64,000 nt of DNA from Gnetum montanum (lineage: Eukaryota > Streptophyta > Gnetopsida > Gnetales > Gnetaceae), in the NCBI GenBank assembly GCA_015680685.1, contig MNCI01009404.1:89991-153990 (forward strand), written 5' to 3'. Shown here one piece after another: positions 33,830-43,630 of the stretch; within the stretch, counting starts at the first letter, position 1, and each line of letters opens with the position of its first letter. The notes beneath the pieces were generated by a model. That model did no database searches. It was given only the letters and a program-made list of their open reading frames with translations, and was not told the origin of the DNA. Position numbers and translations under genes: made by a program.

Positions 33830-34600
33830 ATGAGAGAGCTTTCTACATGACTCCAAATCAGGGGGAGGAGTTGCATAAGAAAGTAAATTACCCTCTAATA
33901 GCGTTATTAAGGAATCAATTTCTCTTTGTTTTGTTCCACCTATACTTACTCCAAAGAAAGATATAGATGAAATGAAAATGTGCATAGATTTTAGAGCTAT
34001 CAATAATGTCACTATCAAGTATAGGTTTTTAATCCCTCAAATGGATGATATTTTTGATGTACTTGTTAATGTTAAACTTTTTTTCAAGATTGAATATCAT
34101 AAAATTTGTATTAGACTAGAATATGAAGGGAAAATAATGTTTAAGATACTAGATTATTTTTATAAATAGTTAGTCATGCCTTTTTGAATGGTCAATGCTT
34201 TGGCAACATTCATGAGGCTTCTGCATGAAGTTTTAAGGGATATTATTGAGGAATGTTATATCATTTTCTTTGATGATATCCTTGTCTATAGTTCTAATGA
34301 TGAGGAACATGTGCAACACTTGAGACTGGTATGCTTGAAGTTTCATGAGGCCAAATTGATCATCCATGTCAAGAAATTTTATTTTATTAAAAATAAATTA
34401 TCTACTTAGGTCAGGTTCTCTCCAAGAACTAAGTCAATATGGAATGAACCAAGATCAAGATAATTAAGAAAAGACCTTCACCTAAAGATGTGGAAGATGT
34501 AAGATCTTCTCTTTGTTTGGATGGTTTTTATAGAAGATTTATTAGAAATTTTAGTTTTATCACATGTTCTATGCTTGCTTATTTGAAGAATAATTCAAAT
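33830..34600 (+). pseudogene. Reverse transcriptase relic of ChrL
   Basis: In order: MKMCIDFRAINNVTIKYRF (33972 on), LIPQMDDIFD, FFKIEYHKICIRLEYEGKI, then LVMPF, ALATFMRLLHEVLR and the catalytic FFDDILVYSS at about 34266-34296, then HLRLVCLKFHEAKL. Frames change at 33970 and 34170; single stops are present. The central block and FDDI identify a Ty3/gypsy RT. Confidence 0.8.
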
Positions 34601-34649
34601 TTTTTATGAGACAAAGAAAACGAAAAGTCATTCCAAACTTTAAAAGAAA

Positions 34650-35144
34650 AAAGTAAAGGTGAATGCAAGTGGACTTGTAGTTACATGGATGTTATCCCAA
34701 GAAGGTATGCCCATTGCATTTATCTCTCAAAGATTGAATGAATCAAGGAAAAAGTATAGTGTCTATGAAAGAGAGTTATATGTTATACTATAGGTCATGC
34801 AGCATTAGAAGCATTCTTTATTGGGAAGTGAATTTTGGTTATTAATTTATCACAAGGAATTGAAATTTTTGAATTCACAAAACACATTGAGTGTTTAGCA
34901 TATAAAATGGGAGGAGTGGCTCTAAGAATTTCACTTTGTGTTGAAACATAGAAGTTGGAAAATTAATATAGTGACAAATGTTCTTTCAAGAATTCATATG
35001 GTAAATCATTTATGTGCTCAAGTAGAAGGGCTTGAAATCTTTATTTATTTATACCCTTTTAATGTTTATTTTGATGAGGTTTACAAAGACCTCAATGCTT
35101 CATTTGTTGGTAGAGAGGATAGATGGAGAGACTATCTACAATAA
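34650..35144 (+). pseudogene. RNase H relic of ChrL
   Basis: VNASGLVVTWMLSQEGMPIAF, then YSVYERELYVI, then HRSWKINIVTNVLSR (34953-35000). The first acidic position is changed to Asn, and the family A-D-A-L-S-R appears as TNVLSR, so two active-site acids are lost. Confidence 0.7.
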
Positions 35145-35149
35145 AGCAT

Positions 35150-35600
35150 TCTCTTCAAGAATGAAAAAGTATGTATGCCAAAGTGTGATTTCATATTAAT
35201 AATTTTGGAAGAAAATCATAATTATAATATGACTAAACACATGGGTAAGAGAAAGACCTACAAATTTGTGGAAAGACATGCTATTGATTAGGTATGAGAA
35301 ACAATGTAAGTAAATTTGTTAGAAAGTGTCTTATTTTTTGGCAAAACCATATCATAACAATGTAAGTAAATTTGTTAGAAAGTTTCTTATTGTGTTGGGA
35401 TCATACCTATGCCATCAAGGAAACTAGTTGTGTTGTAAGAAACAAAAGCTAGAAGCTAGAAGCACATTGAAATGATGAGGAACTTGAAAATGTAATTCAA
35501 GTTCATGAGAAAGATTTGGCTTTCTAGGAAATTAATGCTATCCCAAGTGTTCATCCAACTAATAAACAAGTTTCAATTATAAGGATGGAAGAGATGATGA
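35150..35600 (+). pseudogene. Truncated integrase stub of ChrL
   Basis: Only the zinc-binding N-terminal part is hinted at (HNYNMTKHMGKRKTYKFVE for H-x-x-G-H-x-G-x-x-K-T). The DDE core is absent. Within it, a 56-bp unit starting AACAATGTAAGTAAATTTG at 35300 is partly repeated at 35356-35391, and the duplication lies at the place where the core is missing. Confidence 0.5.
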
Positions 35601-35766
35601 GAAGATTACCCAACCCATGTGTCATCCTCAACGGAACATTTTATGTGTTTCTTATTATTTATGTGGGTTCCATGTTTATTTTTAGTATCTCTCTATGTTT
35701 TTATATGTTTTAAATTTTTTTAGGATGTTTTAATCCTATGATGATTTAAAGGGAATTTAGGATTAA

Positions 35767-36463
35767 TGTGGACTTGTTTGAACTGTTTAAATATTCAAGA
35801 CCTTAAAATAACCATCTTTATTTTTATCCTTACTAAAATAGATGTCTCCTTCCAAGATAAGATGTCTCCTCTCGAGCCAAGACATCTAGAGTATAGAAAT
35901 TTATCATGAAAGACAGATGTATTATTTACAAGCCTACAACTCTAGAAAGATGTCTACATCACTTGTAAGATGTATCCTCTCGAGCCAAGAAATTTACACC
36001 ACTTACAAGATGTCTCCACTATGAACTAGTTGCTCTCAGGTGGGATATCTCCTCTTCCCCAAAGACATCTTTTCCAACCATGCAAAATTATTGTATAGAT
36101 TCCAATGGAATTAAAATTTTAATTTGGAATATCAAGGTAGGGAAAGTTCATTGAAAAAACTATAAATAAAGCTCTTGGGCATCCATTTGGATAAGAGGAA
36201 GGGAGTTTATAGAGAGGATAGAAAGATCCACAAAAGACTAAAAGAGAAGTGAGGAAATAATGATGTTAAGATCCATGTGTATGTGAGTGTGTTGTATTAG
36301 ATCTTGAGTAATTTTCTATCCTTGGCATTTGCTTCTAACATTTTGTATTTTTTCTTTCATTTCTAGTAAGAATAAAGAGTTATTTGTTTCTTGTTTCCAA
36401 TGATGTGTGCAAGTTGGAGGGATTTAGTTTTAATTTTGGGTAACTGAAGTAGGGTTCTTACCA
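35767..36463 (+). repeat. 3' LTR of ChrL
   Basis: 697 bp, TGTGGACT to CTTACCA, preceded by the tract AAAGGGAATTTAGGATTAA. AGATGTCT or AGACATCT occurs exactly at 35840, 35860, 35880, 35948, 36008 and 36063. Three of these extend to AGATGTCTCC, which contains TGTCTC. Confidence 0.8.
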
Positions 36464-36479
36464 ATACATAAAAAATATA

Positions 36480-37400
36480 AATATAGATTAAATGAGTTTT
36501 ATAAATGAAAAATTGCTTTGGAGCATTGATAGAAGGATAAAAAATATTTTTAGATAATCAATTAGAGAATTTTGGTGGTAGAGCAGTGATACTCATTAGA
36601 GATCTTGCACAACTTTTGCCTATGAAAAATGTTATACAATACATACCATCTAAACTCCATGTAAAACATTTATGGTTAGCATGTAGTGTATCCACAAAGG
36701 AAAGATGATCCATGACAATAAATATTTAGAGAAGTTTTCATGAATATATAAGAAGTAAAACTCATTGATACTAATTATGATTTTTTAAGCTTAAGAATGG
36801 ATATTCCATCAATATTAGATGGACAAGATGGATTTAACAATTCTATCCATTTTTTTTATACAAAGAAGAAGGTTCATATCTAAAATGATATTACTAAAAT
36901 TTCAAAAGCTAGTTACACTTTACATGATAGAAAAATAAATGGTCTTAGATCCTAGGAGGATGGAGAAGGAGAATTAGATCAAGTGATATTTATCTATGAA
37001 ATTGTAAGGGTTCTACTTACTATTAATCTATGCCCAAAACTAGGATTGATTAATGGTGCATTGGGAGTCATTAAGAAAATAATTTATAGTTCTCTATGAA
37101 AGCCTTCATAGCTACCATCATATGTCATCATTTAGTTTAACACTTAAATTAGGATACCATATGATCAAGAGCATCCTAGAAAAGTACCTATTTAATCAAT
37201 CATACATGGCAGATCTCACCAACGACCATTGAGATTAGCATGCGCTTTAACTATACATAAGTCATTTGAAATGACCTTGAAAAAAGCATATGTAGATGCT
37301 AAAAATAAATAAATAGTAGGTATTTGTAGAACTATCTCAAGTAAAAATTATTGATAATTTAAAGATACTCCCTCTAATTTCTAAAGAAACGTACATTAAG
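36480..37400 (+). pseudogene. PIF1-like DNA helicase relic
   Basis: The frame at about 36575-36640 reads GGRAVILIRDLAQLLPM, matching the Walker B to Q-L-P-P-V segment of PIF1 helicases. Later segments are NLCPKLGLINGALGVIKKI (37030-37090), LPSYVII, PRKVPI, and PLRLACALTIHKSFEMTL (37215-37280), which match N-L-x-x-x-x-G-L-x-N-G, V-P-I, and L-x-x-A-W-A-x-T-I-H-K-S-Q-G-x-T-L. The order is that of the C-terminal two-thirds of the helicase. Frameshifts and stops show it is dead; the Walker A part is absent, perhaps cut off by ChrL. PIF1 helicases are encoded by Helitrons and by other large elements as well as by hosts; which source applies here is open. Confidence 0.7.
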
Positions 37401-38324
37401 ATATTAAAGGCTTCTTGCCTTCAAAGTAAGCTAGATGCAGAGTAGTGTATTAAATAAAAGAAAAAATAATTTAATAATTTATATGTTATGCTTTTTTACT
37501 ATCATTGATGTGTAAAAATTTTTCATTATGCATTTTTTCAATTATGAATGTTTGATCATTCATCAATATTTATGCATTTTAACTTGTTTTTAGCCTATGA
37601 AAAATAGATAGCATTTTCTTACCATTTACTCTATTTCTATTTATCAAATTATAAAAACATACTATCAATTTTTCTCACAAAAATTTTGAGATTTTTTCCT
37701 TTTCCATCTTATTTCATGAAGGTAGGCAGTGATAATTTTTCATCTTTTCATGGAATTTTCAAACTACACTAGCTTCACCCACCAATGTTGGCCTTACATT
37801 AGCAATGCTAGGATTGTGTGGTCTACTCTAGAAATGGTGGGGAAATAGTAGAGCTATTTGAAGAGTGAAATCCCCATCCACTTCTACGTTGGCTTCATGA
37901 GAAAGTGGAAACTCCCATAACTTTAATGTTGGCCTTGAGACATCCATGTTGGGTTTTGTGGCAACTACACTAGGTTTTGTTGGAAAAATGCAAACCCAAC
38001 ACCACCCATGTTGGGGGTAGGTGGTTTTAGCATAATTGAGGCTATACACCCACAAAAACCCATGAAAATGCCAAATTTGATAGTCCCCAAGGCATTTTCA
38101 GCCTTCCCAAGCCTAGATATAGACATGAGGTGACTTTTTCCACTTGGGAAGTGAGGCTAAAATGACTTTTGACACATTTTTCAGCCCCAAAAGTCCAAGT
38201 ATGGAAGATTGCAGCTCATGGGGCTACAAACCTCACATTTTACAATGAGAATTTAGCCTCAAGTGTAGGGGTGAAGGTTATAATGCCAAAAGGAGGGGTC
38301 ACAACATGAATTTTCTTACTGGGA
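37401..38324. other. Unassigned AT-rich DNA
   Basis: No gene recognised. The part 37785-38020 contains five GTTGGC/GTTGGG-type units (for example ATGTTGGCCTT twice) at irregular spacing of 45-95 bp, possibly an old minisatellite or LTR fragment. Confidence 0.4.
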
Positions 38325-38935
38325 TTACTTTGACATTTGAGTTTACTATAGATTTATCCCAAATTTTGAAATTACAAGATAGATTACTTTTAAGTCAACA
38401 AAAGTTAAAAGATTTAAGATTTTTTGAACAATATAGTGCTGAGTTTTCAAATGAAGTATATAGACTAGCATTACATAGAGATCAATTAATAAATTTTTTG
38501 TATTTGGGCTCCTTACCATCAAAGATTGGATAGTTAGTTATGCACAATGCTATCTAGCATCAACAAGATCTATCTACAATGTATTTGGTGGATGTAATCC
38601 ATATGGAGCGGCAAGAACTTGAAAAGGCATGTTATAATATAGCACTAACAAAATTGTTGCCTTCTATAGAAGCATGTGCAAATATAGATCATGTAGATTG
38701 TTTTGGCAAAAAAGCATTATCCATATTTGTCCAATCTTTGATGGTAGGGAACCCCAATACAAAAAAATTGTTAACTAATCTCTATGTAATGTTGGTCTAT
38801 ATAGTTCGTTTGAAAACTTAGCACTATACTATCCAAAAAATCTTAAATCTTTTAACTTTTGTTAACTTAAAACTGATATATCTTGTAATCTCAAATTTTG
38901 GGATAAATCTACAATAAAATTAGACATCAAAGTAA
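38325..38935. repeat. Inverted repeat with 206-bp arms
   Basis: Left arm 38325-38530 and right arm 38730-38935 are reverse complements over 206 bp with about 86 percent identity by hand count and no gaps needed. The spacer is 199 bp. A transcript would fold into a long hairpin. The left arm is fully open in one frame (38306-38533, with LQDRLLLSQQKLKDLRF), and the spacer with part of the right arm is open at 38579-38821. The protein is not recognised. No target duplication or TG/CA ends were seen. Confidence 0.85.
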
Positions 38936-38959
38936 TAAACAATCCTTAATAACTACTTT

Positions 38960-39600
38960 GGATGACTTGCTCATGGAGGTATAGGATATGACATCATCAC
39001 TTGACCTTGACAATTATATGTTTCTATTTCTTCATCTAATGGCTTTTTCTTTTCTTTTTCTAGTTTAAGCCTAGCCACTTTAGCTTTTAATTCTTCTAAC
39101 TCCTTATGTTCTTCTTCCTTTTGAACCTTTATGTTAGGCTTTTTAGGTTCTACTTTCAACTAATTTCCTAATGAATAGACTTTAGATAAAAACTTAAAAA
39201 CTTTTTGTTTTTGAACTTTCTTTCTATCATTCACAACTTCTTCATAACTAGCTATATGATTATATATATCTTCTATTCTACTTTCAATAGAATTTAGATT
39301 CTTACAATAATAATTGGTCCTGTGCAAAATATAAATTAACTACCATACCTCTTATTTCTAATTCTGACTTGAATCAATCCAATGTTTCAATTAGCTCTTG
39401 TATCAGGAACTAAATCTTCTATGAATGTAGTGATGTTTCAATTAGCTCTTGTATCAGGAACTAAATCTTCTATGAATGTAGTGATGTTTCAATTAGCTCT
39501 TGTATCAGGAACTAAATCTTCTATGAATGTAGTGTGATAAGATGCTTTTGGCAGCCATTTTCCCCCACAAATAATTCTTTTTCCTTTAATTTCTTTTGAA
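38960..39600 (-). pseudogene. Unrecognised coding-like relic with repeats
   Basis: On the minus strand, the 62-codon frame 39159-38971 is Lys/Glu/Leu-rich and coiled-coil-like (EEEHKELEELKAKVARL). Upstream, the frame through the triplicated segment reads TTFIEDLVPDTRANWNI three times. These could be pieces of a retroelement gag, but no domain is identifiable. Confidence 0.3.
39384..39535. repeat. 51-bp unit, three tandem copies
   Basis: Units start at 39384, 39435 and 39486 with GTTTCAATTAGCTCTTG. The three copies are essentially identical in an otherwise decayed neighbourhood. The length is 17 codons, so a minus-strand frame stays open across them. Confidence 0.95.
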
Positions 39601-39784
39601 GACCCTAACATAAAAAATGTACCCTTTCTATCATAGTTAGGATATGTATTAGCATTAGAGGAGTATGAGTCACCTTCTCATATTTATTTGTTGGCAAAAC
39701 TAGTAGTAAACTTGCCATTTCAGTCATGGAAAATCTAGAAAATTGCTGTATTAGGTATTTACTAAACCTTCTTTTGACACCTGG

Positions 39785-40632
39785 TGATGAGCAGTGAGGT
39801 ATCCCTACACTCAACCATACGAATAGAAGCATACATGCATGATCTAGTCAAATTCCAAGGACTAAGTACTTATGCGCCTTTACAGAACCTAGACGGGTTA
39901 GTCATCATTGTCTTCCCAAGCTTACTTGTATAGCACAATTGTATGGTTACGTAAACTTGAGGTATATGATTTTTATATATTTTTTTGATGTTTTATGTCC
40001 TAGTGCTACAAAGGGAGAAGTGACTAATTAAGTAACTAAATTAATTTAACTAATCGACTATGCTCTAACTAGTTTTAACATCGGCATCCATTCTTACTTG
40101 TCATCCACATCCTAAACCAGTGCAACACTACTAGGATTACTAAACACTAATCGTTACTAGGTTACCAAGTGTTCCATGCATGCTCGAAGTGGTCATACTG
40201 AGTGTGCTTACTTGGGAGAGTTGACAAGGTGAGAGAGAGAACATTAATTAACTAAGAAAAGCATTAAATAACAATAAATAACATTAAATAAGTAATTCTG
40301 AATACTGCAAGGTTTATCATAAAGTTCGTCTTAATTTCTAGCCACAAGGTGTGCTCATGTATACAATGTTCAAATAAAGATCCATTTGCTTTATGACTCC
40401 TACTATGGGCACTCAGAAATAATCCTAACTTTGAGAAGGAAAAAAGGCAAGAGTTGAGGTAAGGGACTAAGACTAATTAACTAACTATTGCCAAACCAAG
40501 TACGCCCTCCTATTATTTATAGGTGACAAGATAGGCCTCGATATCAGATGTCTGATATTGCTTGGAAGGCTCTGATATCGCATACCCAATATCACAGATG
40601 TGATATAGCAGCCCTGATATCACAGCTCATCA
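39785..40632 (-). repeat. 3' LTR of AthL-4
   Basis: 848 bp. Read on the minus strand it begins TGATGAGCTG and ends CTGCTCATCA. U3 has decayed GATATC palindromes between 40627 and 40536, and TATAAATA lies at 40521-40514. It is colinear with the AthL-1 LTR. Confidence 0.8.
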
Positions 40633-41510
40633 TACCCCCATGACTGAATGAAACCTCATCCTCAAGTTCCTTACAAAATATTGGGAAGGTATAGGATTAT
40701 TTACTGAATGAGAACTAACAGTGATAGGGAATAATAGACTCAAAGTGCCCAGCGAATGGATCAACAAACATATTACAATATTGGTGTTCGTGGCCATTAT
40801 GGTGAACATTGTACATAGATGACATCCAGACCCTCATTTGACAACTTGAAGAGAAAGAAAGAGAGAAAATAAAATGAGGCACATTGTTGCCGATGTGAAT
40901 AAATGTGCATTCTGTTGTTTATCCATAGCCACATGACCAAACATGTTCCTTGCGTAAACACCCCAACTCCAGTCCAACCTGACTACTTCCTCCTATCCCA
41001 GTCCATTGTTCATGTAATTACCATCTGCACACAAAACACAGTTGTGAATTATCAAGGATAATTAAGCCATAATGCAATTAATACCTTACCTTGATATAAG
41101 CACATTGGTTGGGTTGTGGATATGGCAGATACTGGGTTAGAGGTCTTTAACTGATAACTATGCAAGGTGTAGAGGTAAGATAGGTAATTGAATGGAAAAA
41201 TTTGTGATAGGGCCCCCACAACTAAGAGCGAACCTTCGATAGTGATAGGGTGGAAAAAATGAAGGAACAATGAAAATGAGGGCAATAACAACGATGAAGC
41301 TAATAAAATGGATGTCATGGATGGGGATGAATAAGAAATGGTTGATTGCAAAAAATGTTTAAGGAAAGAACTTAACAATTGCACCAAAAAGGAATGCCAG
41401 TGGGTCCTCCCCAAAGCAAAATCATGCCTTTTATGCCCTGATAGACCTACAAGCCAAAGAATTTGTAGGCTCTTGGAATGACATATGGAAACAATAATTA
41501 AGAACTTACC
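39785..41510 (-). mobile_element. AthL-4, left part: 3' LTR and 3' region
   Basis: On the minus strand this reads 3' region (41510 down to 40633) and then LTR (40632 down to 39785). The 3' region matches AthL-1 (for example, 41430-41390 with 890-915, GGAGGACCCACT). The element continues at 59678, on the other side of TatL. It includes the candidate intron 41089-41025. Confidence 0.8.
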
Positions 41511-43215
41511 TGAAACACCATAAAATTTCAGCTCAACACTTTGAAATGAGAGCAATTCAGAGCCTCTTGGGCCTTGGGAGGTAAAAAATTGACTACAACA
41601 TGGAACCCAAGCCAGCTTACCCCCAGTGTGAAAGCCCCAAAAGAGCCACAAAACAGCATTAAAATGGTCTGATTTTGAGGGTACAACTTACCCTCAAGGT
41701 CCATTAATGATTTCTCTAAGTTCCTCCAGAACTTCAAATTTCAGCTCCAAAAACGTTCATTTTCTCAGGTCACGCTGGGGTCATGCTGGAGCGTGAGCCC
41801 AACGTAACCAAACAAAAATAGGTCAAATCAAGTAGTTCGAAGCACAATATCAACATCAACTTAGCTTCCAAGGACAGACAATAGTTTTACTTGTTCACAG
41901 GCTCTAGAAAATCAAAGTTTGAGCATGAAACATCGCATTTTGGCTTGGTCACGCTGAGGTCACGCTGCAGTCACGCTGACAGCATGAGCCCAACGTGAGC
42001 TACCAAAAATGACCCAAATCAATGCAAGAACATACTCAAATGTAGCACCCAGGCCACCTTGGAGAGCAGGCGGTAGTTGTACTTCAAAGAGCAAGCATCA
42101 GAGATCAAAATCTAGCTCAAAATAAGTCACTTCTAGTTGGTCATGCCTAGGCCATGCTAGGGTCATGCTAGAGTCACGCTAATAGCGTGAGCCCAGCATG
42201 AGTTACCAAAATGACCCAGATCAAGGCACAAACAGGCTCAGGATTAGCATGCAGGTTATCCCTAAACGTAGGCAGCAGTTACACTTGAAAGATAGATCTC
42301 AAAAAATTAAGATTTGGTGTGAAATGAACCATTCCAACTAGCTCACACCTAGGTCATGCTGTGGTCATGCTGACAGCGTGAGCCCAGTGTGAACTACCAA
42401 AAGTGGCCTAGAGCATTCTAGACACACACTAGGTGGGCCAAAATCAAAATCTCTTGTTGTACATTATTATTTTATTGTAAATTTACAACATTTGTGAGCT
42501 TTTCAAGCTCTTACGCTTCAAATTGTATGCATGAGCGTAATGTAAATACACATTGTAAGATACAGTGCACCCGGTCCAGAACATAGTTTGCCCTCATACA
42601 CCTGTCACGCAATCCATTTTTCGTGGATCTCACGACCATTGACCTCATTCGCAACTCCTACTCCCAAGCCTAGCAAAATGTATAAATACACTGTTCATTA
42701 ACATAAATGGGGTTGGCAATTTTAGAGCAAGAAAACCAATAATCTTGAGCCCGACGTACATGATTCCCAATGGTTGCAAACACCTCGCATCGGAGCTTAA
42801 TGTCTAACTTGCAATCCAGACACATGACTGCATTTTGACCAGTGCACATCTTATTGATAAATACAACACAGTTTCATTTTTTCCTTCCATTCTATGTTCC
42901 ATTTCATTATTTGCATTGTTCCGCTTCATTGCATGTTTCTACATATATTCTGTTCACATTGATACATTATATCGCACATTTATATTTCGTTACATCATGT
43001 TCTCTCATTTTACATTTTGAGACAATAACCCCAGCACAGGACATTAGCGTATGCTCGGGGAAGTCCTTGGTTGATCTACGTGTAGACCATCCAAGGCACT
43101 ATGCCTTTGTTTTTCCAACTTGCCCTCACGTGAAGGTAGGGTCGTCTATATCTCTCCAGAGATCTTTCGGCGTTCTTTTTTCTCTAGCCTTACGCCAATG
43201 ATTTTGGATAGTACA
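41511..43215 (+). repeat. 5' LTR of TatL
   Basis: TGAAACACC to GGATAGTACA. U3 contains about four diverged ~190-bp tandem units, each with GTCACGCTG-type doublets and a GCGTGAGCCCA block (near 41769, 41947, 42140 and 42345). TATAAATA is at 42681-42688. Confidence 0.9.
42681..42688 (+). promoter_or_regulatory. TATA box of the TatL 5' LTR
   Basis: TATAAATA in a context (CAAAATGTATAAATACACTG) kept exactly in the 3' LTR at 59138-59145. It would start the genomic transcript about 30 bp downstream. Confidence 0.65.
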
Positions 43216-43220
43216 GAAAT

Positions 43221-43236
43221 TGACGCTAGAAGGAGG
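43221..43236 (+). other. Probable primer binding site of TatL
   Basis: TGACGCTAGAAGGAGG lies five bases after the LTR end. It looks like a TGGCGC-starting site with one transition. I cannot assign the primer tRNA with certainty. Confidence 0.5.
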
Positions 43237-43382
43237 ACCTCCTTCTTACCATTTGACAAAACCTTGGTCACCCTGCAGTACGAAATGTTACACAGATTAA
43301 GTGTTGAAACCAAAACCCTCATTCACGCTGAGCCTGTTCATGCTGAGCTTGCTCACATTGTAGATTTAAGCACACTGAGCTT

Positions 43383-43552
43383 GTTCATGCTAAGCCCTAT
43401 TACGTATGCTAAGGTCGCTCACGCTGAGCCCTGTTACGCATGCTAAGCTTGCTCACGCTGAGCCCTATTACACACGCTAAGCTCGCTCACGCTGAGCCCT
43501 ATTACGCACGCTGAGCTCACTCATGCTGAGCCCTGTTACGCACACTGAGCTT
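43383..43552 (+). repeat. 34-bp tandem array in the TatL leader
   Basis: Five units start at 43383, 43417, 43451, 43485 and 43519, each of the form GCTCACGCTGAGCCC followed by TATTACGCACGCTGAGCT. Degenerate half-units extend left to about 43320. The same CACGCTGAG core is frequent in the LTR. Confidence 0.9.
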
Positions 43553-43630
43553 TCTCAATCTAGGCTTGTATACATTGTTTACATAAATTCAGCTATTATA
43601 TAAATTCAACTAGTTAAGCTAGTTACACAC

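Larger units (their letters stand above)
31424..36463 (+). mobile_element. ChrL: chromovirus-like Ty3/gypsy element (right part)
   Basis: The 5' LTR ends at about 31700 and continues leftwards at 24445-24597. The internal region holds gag, protease, RT and RNase H relics and only a short stub of integrase. The 3' LTR is 35767-36463. The RT wording (ITIKYRF-type block followed by L-V-M-P-F) resembles chromoviruses. No chromodomain is visible because the 3' half of integrase is missing. Confidence 0.7.

Noticed and set aside
37785-38020. GTTGGC/GTTGGG series as a satellite
   Set aside because: Spacing is irregular and only six bases are shared; kept only as a note.
41506-41515. TatL target lying in a splice-donor-like GGTAAGT on the minus strand
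   Set aside because: AthL-1 and AthL-2 do not have a donor at the matching place, so it looks like chance.
41052-41651. 199-codon minus-strand open frame
   Set aside because: It runs across the TatL/AthL-4 junction at 41511, from LTR into an unrelated 3' region, so it cannot be an ancestral gene.
43383-43552. CRISPR-like regular repeats
   Set aside because: Direct tandem units without spacers, in a plant retrotransposon leader.
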